Counted from the first letter of the stretch, positions 15,623 to 24,332 are shown. The stretch is DNA of 64,000 nucleotides from Tenggerimyces flavus (GCF_016907715.1 NZ_JAFBCM010000001.1:2542001-2606000), one strand, 5' to 3'. Program-made: numbers and translations. The notes: generated by a model not told the origin, from the letters alone.

Positions 15623-16597
15623 TCAGCGGGTCTTGGCCTGGTCGAGCGGGAGCTCGGGCTCCGGCTCGCGCTGGCGCAGGATCGCCCAGCGGCCGCGCGG
15701 GGTGACCTCGGTGCCCTCGTCCTTGGCGGCCTGTGCCGCGGCGAACGAGATCGGCAGGACCTGACCGTCGGGGTGTGCGTCGCCGTACCCGTCGCCGTCC
15801 TCGTCGTCGGACCAGTAGCCGAGGGCCGCGGCGAGCGAGGGGAGCAGCGCGACGCAGGCGCTGGCGTACCCCGTTGCCGAGGGATGGAACCGGTCGGGCC
15901 CGAACAATTCGCGCGGCGCCGCGGCGAACGCAGGGCCGAGGAGCGAGCCGAGGCTCACGGTGCGCGCACCGGCCGCGACCGCGCCGGCGGTCTGGGCGCG
16001 GGCGAGGCTGCGGCTCCAGTACCGGGCGATCTGGCGGAGGGGCTGCGCGACCGGCTCGATCGTGCCGAGGTCGGGGCAGGTGCCGACGACGACCTCGCAG
16101 CCGGCGGCGCGGAGGCGTTGGATCGCCTCGGCGAGCAGGCGTACCGACTCCGACGGCTTGATGCGGTGGGTGACGTCGTTCGCACCGACGATGATCAGCG
16201 CGAGGTCGGGGCGCTGCTCGAGCGCCTGGTCGACCTGGACGTCGAGGTGTTGGGTCTCGGCACCGACGACGCCGAGGCCGGTGAGTCGTACGGGCCTTCC
16301 GGAGAGCGACGCGAGGCCGCCGGCGAGCATCGCGCCAGGGGTCTCGTCGGGGTCCTGGACGCCGAAGCCGCAGGCGGTCGAGTCGCCCAGGACGACGAAC
16401 GAGATCTCCTCGCCTTCGCCGTACCCGTAGATGCCGTTCGCCTGTGGTGCGTCACCGACGGGGCCGCCGATCGCGCGCCTGGCCAGCATGGCCTCGGCGC
16501 CGAGAAGGACGAACAGGGCGCCGCCGAGCACGCCGACCCCGCCCACCCCGGACAGGGCGGCGGTGGCGAGCTTGCGTGCGGCTCTTGCCTTGTTCAC
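15623..16597 (-). CDS. SGNH/GDSL-family hydrolase, membrane anchored
   Basis: A 324-residue SGNH esterase or lipase. An N-terminal hydrophobic segment (GVGGVGVLGGALFVLLGAEAML, about 17-38) anchors or exports it. Catalytic landmarks are GDST with Ser73 (block I), the GAND block, and DRFHPS (block V, Asp and His). The acidic C-terminal tail with DDEDGDGYGD might bind calcium. It follows cystathionine beta-synthase on the same strand with a 38-base gap to that gene, so it may head that operon. Confidence 0.85.
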   Translation of the reverse strand: MNKARAARKLATAALSGVGGVGVLGGALFVLLGAEAMLARRAIGGPVGDAPQANGIYGYGEGEEISFVVLGDSTACGFGVQDPDETPGAMLAGGLASLSGRPVRLTGLGVVGAETQHLDVQVDQALEQRPDLALIIVGANDVTHRIKPSESVRLLAEAIQRLRAAGCEVVVGTCPDLGTIEPVAQPLRQIARYWSRSLARAQTAGAVAAGARTVSLGSLLGPAFAAAPRELFGPDRFHPSATGYASACVALLPSLAAALGYWSDDEDGDGYGDAHPDGQVLPISFAAAQAAKDEGTEVTPRGRWAILRQREPEPELPLDQAKTR

Positions 16598-16684
16598 CTG
16601 GCAACTCCCATCGGATCATGATCGCAGCGTTCAGACATGAATATCCGATGAACGCGCGGAACCGCATCCGGATTCCGCCTGAGG

Positions 16685-17281
16685 TCACCCTGGGTTGTCG
16701 GCTGTCTTTGGTGGGGGGACCACGGCGTCGAGGACGAGCTTGACGCGGCGGCGTAGCTCGGCTGTGCTGGTCTGCTGCCTCGCGACCTGGTCGTAGAGGA
16801 GGCCGTCCAGCAGGGCTTGCAGGAGTTTGCCGTCGCGGCGTGCGTTCTTTGAGCCGAGCAGCTTCAGCATCGCTATGGAGCTCGCCTCGATGGCTTGCGT
16901 TGCTGCGTCGAGCATGGCCTTGCGTTCGTCGTCGGGGTCGCCGTCGAGGTAGAGCTGGAATCTGGCGATCTGGCGGTTTCTCGCCGTGGTCGAGAGGTGC
17001 CTGAGGAGCTTCGTGGCGGCGTCGACGAGCGTTGCGCGTGATGGGGGGAGCCCTGCGAGGCCGAAGGTCTGGAACTCCTGGCGGTCGAGCTCGAGGAGGC
17101 GGGCCAGGACTCCACGTACCAAGGCGGATCTCGTCTTGAAGTAGTACGTGGTCGATCCGTTGGGCAGGCCGGCGCGTTGCTCGACGGCTCTGTGCGTCAG
17201 TCCGCGCAGGCCTTCGTCGGCGAGAACGTCGATGGCCGCGTCGGCCAGGGTGTCCGCTCGCGATGGCTTTTCCGGAATCAC
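16685..17281 (-). CDS. TetR-family repressor
   Basis: A 198-residue regulator. The N-terminal HTH is LADAAIDVLADEGLRGLTHRAVEQRAGLPNGSTTYYFKTRSALV; the C-terminal domain would bind a ligand. GTG 17281 is the start. It is divergent from the FAD monooxygenase 61 bases away, and that gap contains two identical 16-bp palindromes, so it most likely represses both genes. Confidence 0.9.
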   Translation of the reverse strand: MIPEKPSRADTLADAAIDVLADEGLRGLTHRAVEQRAGLPNGSTTYYFKTRSALVRGVLARLLELDRQEFQTFGLAGLPPSRATLVDAATKLLRHLSTTARNRQIARFQLYLDGDPDDERKAMLDAATQAIEASSIAMLKLLGSKNARRDGKLLQALLDGLLYDQVARQQTSTAELRRRVKLVLDAVVPPPKTADNPG

Positions 17282-17294
17282 ATGGTGATCTTAG

Positions 17295-17310
17295 CTCTAC
17301 AGTTGTAGAG
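17295..17310. promoter_or_regulatory. TetR operator O1
   Basis: CTCTACAGTTGTAGAG: seven-base arms around GT. An identical copy follows 18 bases later, in the gap between the TetR gene and the monooxygenase gene. The spacing puts both on nearly the same DNA face. Confidence 0.7.
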
Positions 17311-17312
17311 TC

Positions 17313-17328
17313 CTCTACAGTTGTAGAG
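17313..17328. promoter_or_regulatory. TetR operator O2
   Basis: Second identical copy of the 16-bp palindrome. It ends 14 bases before the monooxygenase start and abuts its ribosome binding site (GGAGGGG), so bound repressor would block initiation of transcription. Confidence 0.7.
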
Positions 17329-17342
17329 GGAGGGGATCTTTC

Positions 17343-18533
17343 GTGTCGCGAACGGCGGTCGTCGTTGGCGCTGGAGTCGGTGGACTCGCGGTGTCGTCCG
17401 CACTGGTGCGTGCGGGCTGGGAAGTCTTGGTGCTGGAGCGCGCCGACGAGGTGCGTGCCGTCGGCTCGGCGTTGGCTTTGTGGGCCAATGCTGTGCGTGC
17501 TGTGGAGTTTGTGGATCCGGCCGCTGCTGCCGTGTTGCGCGGGCGGCCTTCGCTCGGTGGGTTGGCCGGTTTGCGTACGCCGTCGGGTGCATGGCTCGCG
17601 CGGATGGACGTCGACGCGTTGCGGGCTATGCAGACGGTGGACGCGCCGATCATGGTGGAGCGGCCTGAGCTGCATGCCTTTCTGGGGCGGCAGATCCCTT
17701 CTTCTTCGTTCCTGCTGGGACGGACTTGCACGGCGGTTTCGCAGGTGGAGGACATGGCCTCGGTGCGTGCCGGTGGGGACGCCTACTCGGCGGACCTCGT
17801 CATCGGGGCGGACGGGATCGGGAGCGTGGTCCGGGCCGCTGTCGACACCTCCGCGTCCATCACGTCGGCGCGGTACGTGAGCTGGCGTGGGATCGTTCCC
17901 GCGTCGGTTGGCATGGAGGTGTCGGACGGCGGCGAGACGTGGGGCCGGGGGCAGCGGTTTGGGTACATCCCTCTGTCGGACGGTGGGATCTACTGGTACG
18001 CGACGCTGGGTACCTCCCGGCCGCGGGCTGCTGAGCTGGGGGATCAGAAGCGGCTGCTTTCGGAGCTCTTCTCGGGCTGGCATGAGCCGGTTGGTGCCTT
18101 GATCGCTGCGACGCCTGCTGAGCGGGTTTTGCGGAACGACGTGAACATGCTGTGGCCCCAGCCGCGTACGTACGTTCATGGTCGGGTGGCTCTGCTGGGC
18201 GACGCGGCCCACGCGATGACGCCGGACCTCGGCCAGGGGGCGGCCATGGCTTTGGAGGATGCGGTGGAGCTCGCCATCGCCGTGGGGGACGTTGCGTCGG
18301 AGGACGTACCCGCCGCGCTGTTGGCTTATGACGCCTTGCGCCGACCGCGAGCTGGAGGGGTGGCTGCGCAGTCGCGTCGAATGGGGCAGATCTCTCAGCT
18401 GAGCGGGCTGTTCTCTGCTGGCCTTCGAGACGTCGCCTTGAGGCTGATCCCATCGAGCCGCATGGCCGGTGGCTTCGGGGCGACGGCGAACTGGCAACCC
18501 TCCCAACCACCTCGCGCCATCGCGCCGGAGTAG
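17343..18533 (+). CDS. FAD-dependent monooxygenase (PHBH-like)
   Basis: A 396-residue class A flavoprotein hydroxylase. The FAD-binding GAGVGGLAVSSALVRAGWEVLVLE is at about 8-31, the DG motif region is LVIGADGIGSVVR, and the GD motif is GRVALLGDAAHAMTPDLGQGAAMALEDAVEL. It would use NAD(P)H and O2 to hydroxylate an aromatic or similar small molecule. GTG 17343 has GGAGGGG upstream. The divergent TetR repressor and its two operators indicate induction by the substrate, probably for detoxification or antibiotic modification. Confidence 0.9.
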   Translation: MSRTAVVVGAGVGGLAVSSALVRAGWEVLVLERADEVRAVGSALALWANAVRAVEFVDPAAAAVLRGRPSLGGLAGLRTPSGAWLARMDVDALRAMQTVDAPIMVERPELHAFLGRQIPSSSFLLGRTCTAVSQVEDMASVRAGGDAYSADLVIGADGIGSVVRAAVDTSASITSARYVSWRGIVPASVGMEVSDGGETWGRGQRFGYIPLSDGGIYWYATLGTSRPRAAELGDQKRLLSELFSGWHEPVGALIAATPAERVLRNDVNMLWPQPRTYVHGRVALLGDAAHAMTPDLGQGAAMALEDAVELAIAVGDVASEDVPAALLAYDALRRPRAGGVAAQSRRMGQISQLSGLFSAGLRDVALRLIPSSRMAGGFGATANWQPSQPPRAIAPE

Positions 18534-18545
18534 CTGACCACCTGG

Positions 18546-19170
18546 AGCCGGAACCACCCAACCCACCCGACCCAGCCCACCCGACCCGGCCACCCCGGCC
18601 ACCGGTTCGGCCACCCGGCTCGGTCACCCGGCTCGGTCACCCGGCTCGGTCACCCGGCTCGGCCACCCGGCTCGGTCACCCGGCTCGGTCACCCGGCTCG
18701 GTCACCCGGCTCGGTCACCCGGCTCGGTCACCCGGCTCGGCCACCCCGGCCACCCCGGCCACCCCGGCCACCCCGGCCACCCCGGCCACCCCGGCCCGGT
18801 CGCCCCGGCCACCCCGGCCCGGCCCGGTCGCCCCGGCCACCCCGGCCACCGGCTCGGCAACCCGGCTCGGCCACCCCGGCTCGGTCACCCGGCTCGGTCA
18901 CCCGGCTCGGTCACCCGGCTCGGTCACCCGGCTCGGTCACCCGGCTCGGCCACCCCGGCCACCCCGGCCACCCCGGCCACCCCGGCCCGGCCCGGTCGCC
19001 CCGGCCACCCCGGCCCGGCCCGGGTCGCCCCGGCCACCCCGGCCCGGCCCGGTCGCCCCAGCCACCCCGGCCCGGCCCGGTCGCCCCGGCCACCCCGGCC
19101 CGGCCCGGCCACCCCGGCCACCGGTTCGGCCACCCCGGCCCGGCCACCGGTTCGGCCACCCCCGGCCCCA
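18546..19170. repeat. GC-rich tandem repeat array (about 620 bp)
   Basis: Composite minisatellite: a 13-bp unit CACCCGGCTCGGT (with GGT/GGC variants) and a 9-bp unit CACCCCGGC alternate in blocks, with CGGCCCGGTCGCC variants. It begins soon after the monooxygenase stop and ends before 19190. Minus-strand frames through it would encode Pro-Gly-Trp-rich repeats, but none has a supported start, so I treat the array as non-coding. Confidence 0.8.
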
Positions 19171-19312
19171 CGCCGCTCGTGCCGCGCTGCTCATCCTTCA
19201 CGAAGGCCACCCTGGGCACGGCTCCCATCCCCCTTTGTCATCGCCTCCTCTTGGGCATGCTCTTGCTGTTGCTTTTCCCTGCTGTGCTTGGGTGAAGTAG
19301 CTGGTCGGGCTG

Positions 19313-19582
19313 TTGCGGCGGTCGATTGTGGTGGCCGGTCCGGGGCGCGTCAAGGGCGCCTCTAGGCGGCGCTTCGCGCAGTTGGAGAGAGGCGTCGCTT
19401 CGCGACCGCTTTGCGGCCCTTGACTCGCCCCGGCCCGGCCACCAGATTTTCACGCGCCGCCCCCGCCCCCGGAACAGTTCCCCGGGACAGGCCTGCTTGC
19501 CTTTTCCGTCTGCTGCCGTGTTGCGGTTGCTTGTGGAGCCCCGGCCTCTTGTAGTTTCGATGAAGCCGGGAGATTTCCGTTG
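19313..19582 (+). repeat. Island-flanking inverted repeat, copy A (about 270 bp)
   Basis: Matches the reverse complement of 22456-22725 over about 270 bp at an estimated 75 percent identity; shared blocks include GCGGCGGTCGATTGTGGTG, CGCGTCAAGGGCGCC, CCCGGAACAGT, GTCTGCTGCCGTG and ATGAAGCCGGGAG. Inside lies a smaller inverted repeat: TGGTGGCCGGTCCGGGGCGC at about 19329 pairs with the end near 19444. The rest of 19171-19624 holds only the HNH promoter. Confidence 0.7.
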
Positions 19583-19612
19583 CTGGGTTGGGCATTAGAC
19601 CGGTTCGGCTGG

Positions 19613-19618
19613 TAGAAT
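19613..19618 (+). promoter_or_regulatory. Minus-10 box for leaderless HNH gene
   Basis: TAGAAT is followed by 6 bases and then the ATG at 19625, with no ribosome binding site, so transcription probably starts at the start codon. TTGGGC at about 19588 could be a weak minus-35 with a long spacer. Confidence 0.45.
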
Positions 19619-19624
19619 TCTGCT

Positions 19625-20878
19625 ATGGAATCGACCATCTGCTCGAACACCACCGGCACCGCCGATGGTGTGTCGGCGTGGTCGATGTCCGACGCCGACC
19701 TCGCCACCGCACTCCTCGACAACGAGACGGCCCTCCACCGGCACGAGGGCCGCCGGCTCGAACTGATCCGCGAGGCCGACGCCCGCAACCTCGCCGTCAC
19801 CGCGGGTGCCGCGAACACCGCGCAGTGGGTTGCCGGCGTCCTTCGGGTTCCTTCGGCTGAGGCTGGGGCGATGGTGAAGCTGGCATCTCATCTCGACTCC
19901 GAGCTTCCTGCGACCGCGCAAGCGTTGGCTGACGGTCAGATTTCTGTTCCGCACGCGCGAGTGATCTCGCGGGTGGTGCAGCTGCTGCCCTCCCACATCG
20001 CCACCCCCGAGCTGCGCTCCGAGGTGGAGGCAACGCTGCTGGAGCGGGCCGCGACCTTCGACCCGAAAGTGTTGGGCAAGGTCGGGAACCATCTGCTGAC
20101 GGTCGTCGCTCCCGATCTTGCCGACCAGGTCCTGGAACTGAAGCTCAAACAAGAAGAAGCCAGCGCCGAACGGGACCGGTTCCTCCGCATGTCCTTCGAC
20201 GAGTCGTCGGGCACGTGGCGGGTCACCGCCCGGCTCCCCAAACTCGTCGGGGAACGCCTCAAACTGGTTCTCGACCCGCTCGCCGCGCCGCAGCCCGGAC
20301 CCGACGGACGTGACACCCGGCTCCCCGAACAGCGCAATGTCGATGCCCTTGATGAGGCCTGCCGCCGACTCCTCGCCGAGCGGCTCGTTCCCTCTCATGG
20401 CGGGAACCCGACCCAGTTGGTGGTGACCGTCACCCGCACCGGTGGGCGGACCCTGCACACCGGGATCGAACTGTCCCGCAAACTCGTCGACCAGCTGATG
20501 TGTGAGGCCGACCGCACCTACCTGGTGAAGCCCGAGGACCAGCCCGGTAGGGTCAGTCTGCTGACCGACACCCAGCAGCGACTGTTCCAAGGCAAACTGC
20601 GTCGGTTGCTCGAACTCCGAGACGGCGGCTGCGCGTTCCCCGGATGCGATCGGCCTCCCGGCTGGTGCCACGCCCACCACGTCACCCCCTGGAGCAAGGG
20701 CGGACCCACCACCCGCGACAACGGGGTCCTACTCTGCGGCTACCACCACCGCCTGATTCACCAGGGCGCGTGGCAGGTCCGCATCGCGCTCGACGGATTA
20801 CCCGAGTTCTTACCCCCAGACTGGATCGACCCCCAGCAACGACCACTCCGCAACCACCGCCTCACCCCGGCCGCCTAA
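19625..20878 (+). CDS. DUF222/HNH endonuclease, 13E12 repeat family
   Basis: A 417-residue protein with an N-terminal helical DUF222 region (about 20-310) and a C-terminal HNH nuclease domain: CAFPGCDRPPGWCHAHHVTPW followed by NGVLLCGYHHRLIH, including the paired zinc Cys and the catalytic HH. The family was first described as the REP13E12 repeats of Mycobacterium tuberculosis and is present in many copies in actinobacterial genomes, sometimes as phage targets. Its biological role is unknown. It is followed by an IS110 element, and both lie between diverged inverted repeats. Confidence 0.88.
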   Translation: MESTICSNTTGTADGVSAWSMSDADLATALLDNETALHRHEGRRLELIREADARNLAVTAGAANTAQWVAGVLRVPSAEAGAMVKLASHLDSELPATAQALADGQISVPHARVISRVVQLLPSHIATPELRSEVEATLLERAATFDPKVLGKVGNHLLTVVAPDLADQVLELKLKQEEASAERDRFLRMSFDESSGTWRVTARLPKLVGERLKLVLDPLAAPQPGPDGRDTRLPEQRNVDALDEACRRLLAERLVPSHGGNPTQLVVTVTRTGGRTLHTGIELSRKLVDQLMCEADRTYLVKPEDQPGRVSLLTDTQQRLFQGKLRRLLELRDGGCAFPGCDRPPGWCHAHHVTPWSKGGPTTRDNGVLLCGYHHRLIHQGAWQVRIALDGLPEFLPPDWIDPQQRPLRNHRLTPAA

Positions 20879-21149
20879 TGGGACCTGATCGGCGAGCCTC
20901 GAACGGATGATGTCTGGTTGGAGGAACGCTGGTCGCCGAGCCGCTGGCCGGTGAGCACTTCTGCCGCCTGGATCGATGTTCGACTCCTAGGGTTAGATCG
21001 TGCGCCGGCCGGTTGGTGAGGCTTCCTGTAGCGCTGATGGGGTGTCGTGCCCGTCGATGATGGCGTGAGCACTGATCCATTAGGTTGCCGCCGGGTTGCC
21101 TTCGGCTCGGACAGGTTCCAGCGACTCGGCGCACCTTGGGAGGTGATCG
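20879..21149 (+). ncRNA. IS110 left end, candidate bridge-RNA region
   Basis: 271 bases without a protein-coding frame directly upstream of the IS110 transposase. IS110-group elements transcribe a structured bridge RNA from this end that selects target and donor DNA (known from IS621). I see several short GC-rich stems but could not fold the region or define the loops; the exact left boundary of the element is not visible. Confidence 0.35.
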
Positions 21150-22394
21150 ATGATCTTCGTTGGCGATGACTGGGCCGAGGATCATCACGACATTCACGTG
21201 ATGGACGACAACGGTGAACGGTTGGCCTCGCGCCGGCTGCCGGAAGGGCTGCCCGGGATCCGGGCGTTGCATGACGTGGTCGCCAGCCACGCCGCCGTCC
21301 ATGCCGAGGATCATGGCGTGGACCCGGCCGGGGTGGTGGTCGGGATCGAGACCGACCGTGGACTGTGGGTCAACGCGTTGGTCGCGGCCGGGTACCAGGT
21401 GTATGCGATCAACCCACTGGCGGTGGCCCGCTACCGCGACCGCCACCATCTGTCGGGAGCCAAGTCCGACGCCGGTGATGCGAAACTGCTCGCCGACCTG
21501 GTCCGCACCGACCGCCACAACCACCGGCCGATCGCCGGTGACAGTGCGGGTGCTGAGGCTGTCAAGGTGTTGGCCCGCGGCCACCAGAACCTGATCTGGG
21601 CCCGCACCAGGCAGACCAACGCGCTGCGCTCGGCGCTGCGCGAGTACTACCCGGGCGCGCTGGTCGCCTTCGACGATCTCACCGACCGGGACGCGCTGGC
21701 CGTGCTCGAGCGCGCGGCGACCCCCGACCAGGGTGCCCGGCTGAGCGTCTCGTCGATCCGGTCAGCGCTGAAGCAGGCCGGGCGCCGCCGCAACCTCGAC
21801 ACCCGGGCCCGCGAGATCCAGGCCGCGTTGCGCACCGAGCAGCTGGCCGCACCCGTCCCAGTGGCGGCCGCGTTCGCGGCCACCACCCGCGCCGCGGTCG
21901 GCATCATCGCCGAGATGAACCGCCAGATCAGCGAGCTCGAAACCGAACTCGCAGCCCATTTTGAGCACCACCCGGACGCCGACATCTACCGCTCCCTGCC
22001 AGGACTCGGTGTCATCCTCGGCGCCCGGGTGCTCGGTGAGTTCGGGGACGACCCCACTCGCTACACCACCACCAAGTCTCGCAAGAACTACGCCGGCACG
22101 TCACCGTTGACCATCGCCTCGGGCAAGAAACGCGCCGTGCTCGCCCGCCACGTCCGCAACCGCCGCCTCTACGACGCCATCGACGCCTGGGCCTTCTGCT
22201 CCCTCACCCGAAGCCCCGGAGCACGCGCCCTCTACGACCAACACCGCGCCGCCGGCGACCTCCACCACCAAGCCCTCCGCGCCCTCGGCAACCGCCTCGT
22301 CGGCATCCTCCACGGATGCCTACGCCACCACACCCACTACGACGAACACACCGCCTGGGCCCACCGAAACCAAGATCAACAAACCGCCGCTTGA
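21150..22394 (+). CDS. IS110-family transposase (DEDD recombinase)
   Basis: A 414-residue transposase. The N-terminal RuvC-like domain shows FVGDDWAEDHHD (first acid), GIETDRGLW, and AKSDAGDAKLLADLVRTD; the C-terminal Tnp20 domain shows YRSLPGLGVILGARVLGEFGDDPTRYTTTKSRKNYAGTSP with its catalytic Ser region. IS110 enzymes use RNA-guided recombination without terminal inverted repeats. AGGTG-type sequence lies just upstream of ATG 21150. The frame appears intact, so the element may be active. An 8-base GGGGTGTC occurs at 21039 and 22409, but I cannot say that these mark ends. Confidence 0.92.
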   Translation: MIFVGDDWAEDHHDIHVMDDNGERLASRRLPEGLPGIRALHDVVASHAAVHAEDHGVDPAGVVVGIETDRGLWVNALVAAGYQVYAINPLAVARYRDRHHLSGAKSDAGDAKLLADLVRTDRHNHRPIAGDSAGAEAVKVLARGHQNLIWARTRQTNALRSALREYYPGALVAFDDLTDRDALAVLERAATPDQGARLSVSSIRSALKQAGRRRNLDTRAREIQAALRTEQLAAPVPVAAAFAATTRAAVGIIAEMNRQISELETELAAHFEHHPDADIYRSLPGLGVILGARVLGEFGDDPTRYTTTKSRKNYAGTSPLTIASGKKRAVLARHVRNRRLYDAIDAWAFCSLTRSPGARALYDQHRAAGDLHHQALRALGNRLVGILHGCLRHHTHYDEHTAWAHRNQDQQTAA

Positions 22395-22455
22395 CAACTT
22401 ACGGACCTGGGGTGTCTAACCAGCGGCCGGGGCCGGCGGAGTGCCGCTCTGCCTC

Positions 22456-22725
22456 CTTGACGGCAACTCCCGGCTTCATCTGCACGACAAGAGGCCGGGG
22501 GAAACCTACAAGTGACGCGAGCACGGCAGCAGACCCCAGCAAGAAGCAAGCTCCTCCGGGACACTGTTCCGGGGGTGGGGCGGCGCGCTTGAAACTGGTG
22601 GCCGGTCCGGGGCGGGTCAAGGGTCGAAGATCGCGAAGCGACGTCGTTCGCCGTCCGCGAAGCGCCCCCGAACGGCGCCCTTGACGCGCTCCGGACCGGA
22701 CACCACAATCGACCGCCGCGACATC
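22456..22725 (-). repeat. Island-flanking inverted repeat, copy B (about 270 bp)
   Basis: Reverse-complement partner of 19313-19582, about 75 percent identical by eye. It contains its own internal inverted repeat (TGGTGGCCGGTCCGGGGCGG near 22597 against the segment ending near 22714). The two copies bracket the HNH gene and the IS110 element. The gap 22395-22958 otherwise carries the IS110 right end and the narK promoter. Confidence 0.7.
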
Positions 22726-22862
22726 CCCGAAGTGCACCAAACCCTCGAAGAGCGCTCACCGAACACCGCACCCAGACAGCACCATGGGCAGAGGATCGGC
22801 GCCGAGAGGAACCCGGGCCGGGGTGAGTTCTCACCGTCCAAAGCCGGCGTTGTGCGGGCACT

Positions 22863-22900
22863 GTTACGTGCGAGTGGCCGCGTCCTCACTGCGCCGAAAC
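22863..22900 (+). promoter_or_regulatory. Candidate GlnR box for nitrate assimilation operon
   Basis: Four pentamers with an exact 11-base period: GTTAC, GTGGC, CTCAC, GAAAC, each separated by 6 bases. The actinobacterial GlnR consensus alternates GTnAC and GAAAC half-sites with the same period. The first and last are perfect and the middle two weaker. It ends 58 bases before the narK start, a suitable place for activation under nitrogen limitation. Confidence 0.5.
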
Positions 22901-22958
22901 AGCGCCTGCCTAGCGTCGCCGACGCCTGCTACCGCGTCGGATGCTCCAGGAGGATGTC

Positions 22959-24332
22959 TTGACCACCCTCGACACGAAGCCCGCGCCGCCCACTGGCAGC
23001 GGCCGGTGGATCAACGTCTGGGAGCCAGAAGACGCCACCTTCTGGGCCCGCACCGGCCGCCGCATAGCCATCCGGAACCTGATCTTCTCGGTCTTCGCCG
23101 AGCACCTCGGGTTCCTCGTCTGGCTGCTCTGGAGCGTCGTAGTCGTCAGCCTCCCCGCCGCCGGGTTCAACCTGACCGTCGACCAGCTGTTCTGGCTCGT
23201 CGCGGTCCCCAACCTCGTAGGCGCCACGCTCAGAATCCCCTACACGTTCGCCGTCACCAGGTTCGGCGGCCGCAACTGGACGGTGATCAGCGCGCTCCTG
23301 CTCCTCATCCCCACCGGGCTGCTCGCCGTGGCGGTGAGCAACCCCACCACCGAGTTCACGGTCCTCCTCATCGTCGCCGCCACGGCCGGACTAGGCGGAG
23401 GCAACTTCGCCTCCTCGATGACCAACATCACGTTCTTCTTTCCCGAACGACGCAAGGGCTTCGCACTCGGCCTGAACGCCGCGGGCGGCAATCTCGGCAC
23501 AAGCGTCGTGCAGTTCGCCGTCCCCTGGATCGTCGCCGTAGGCGCCGCCGTGAGCCTCAGCCTCGCGGGACTGATCTGGGTCCCGTTCGTCCTCGCCGCC
23601 GCGATCTGCGCGTTCGTGTTCATGGACAACCTTAAGGTCGCCCAGACACCCATCAAAGGCCAGCTCGAAGCACTCAAACGCCCGCAGACGTGGGTGATGT
23701 CGTTCCTCTACATCGGCACGTTCGGCTCCTTCGTCGGCTACACCGCGGCCTTCCCGCTGCTGATCAAGAACGAGTTCCCGAACGACGCCGGCCTGCTCAA
23801 GATCGCGTTCATCGGCGCCCTGATCGGGTCTGTGATCAGGCCCGTCGGCGGCTGGCTGTCCGACAAAGTAGGCGGCGCCAGGGTCACGCTGGGCGTCTTC
23901 GCCGCGATGATCCTCGGCATGGTCGGCGTCCTGATCGCCGTCCGCACGCACTCGCTCGCCATGTTCCTCGGCTCGTTCGCGGTCCTGTTCGCCTCGGCCG
24001 GCACCGGCAACGGCTCGACCTACCGGATGATCCCCGCGATCTTCCGCGCCCAGGGCGAGAAGGACGCCGCCGCCGGCATCGAGGACGCCCGAGCCAAGGC
24101 GCGTACGCAGGGCGCCGCCTGTCTCGGCATCGCCGGCGCGATCGGGGCTTTCGGCGGGTTCCTCATCCCGCGCGCGTACGGCAGCTCCATCGCCGCCACC
24201 GGCGTGGTCGACACCGCGGTGATCGCGTACGCCGTCTTCTACGCCGTCTGTTTCGGCGTCACCTGGTGGTTCTACCTGCGCCGGCAGCTCTTCGCCGCTC
24301 GAATGCCCAGTCTGGCCGAAGCAGCCGTGTGA
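22959..24332 (+). CDS. narK: Nitrate/nitrite MFS transporter NarK
   Basis: A 457-residue NarK/NasA-type major-facilitator protein moving nitrate in or nitrite out. The nitrate signature regions are AGLGGGNFASSMTNITFFFPERRKGFALGLNAAGGNLG and SAGTGNGSTYRMIPAIF, each with its Gly-rich stretch, and a conserved Arg lies in the first transmembrane part (LRIPYTF). TTG 22959 is chosen because AGGAGG lies 6 bases upstream; ATG 22941 would place the ribosome binding site inside the gene. It heads the operon that runs to 32398. Confidence 0.92.
   Translation: MTTLDTKPAPPTGSGRWINVWEPEDATFWARTGRRIAIRNLIFSVFAEHLGFLVWLLWSVVVVSLPAAGFNLTVDQLFWLVAVPNLVGATLRIPYTFAVTRFGGRNWTVISALLLLIPTGLLAVAVSNPTTEFTVLLIVAATAGLGGGNFASSMTNITFFFPERRKGFALGLNAAGGNLGTSVVQFAVPWIVAVGAAVSLSLAGLIWVPFVLAAAICAFVFMDNLKVAQTPIKGQLEALKRPQTWVMSFLYIGTFGSFVGYTAAFPLLIKNEFPNDAGLLKIAFIGALIGSVIRPVGGWLSDKVGGARVTLGVFAAMILGMVGVLIAVRTHSLAMFLGSFAVLFASAGTGNGSTYRMIPAIFRAQGEKDAAAGIEDARAKARTQGAACLGIAGAIGAFGGFLIPRAYGSSIAATGVVDTAVIAYAVFYAVCFGVTWWFYLRRQLFAARMPSLAEAAV

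Noticed and set aside
16656-16678. GCGGAA/TTCCGC inverted repeat after the TetR gene as terminator
   Set aside because: Stem of only 6 bp with an 11-base loop and no T-tract; not convincing.
16452-18614. 720-residue minus-strand open frame across the TetR and monooxygenase genes
   Set aside because: It lies antisense or out of frame to two clear genes, including the operators; composition is that of a GC artefact.
18546-19170. Tandem array considered as a CRISPR
   Set aside because: Units are contiguous 9- and 13-mers without unique spacers, and no cas genes are present.
18395-19228. Pro-Gly-Trp repeat proteins on the minus strand of the tandem array
   Set aside because: They are translations of the minisatellite without supported starts or a ribosome binding site; composition follows the repeat unit.
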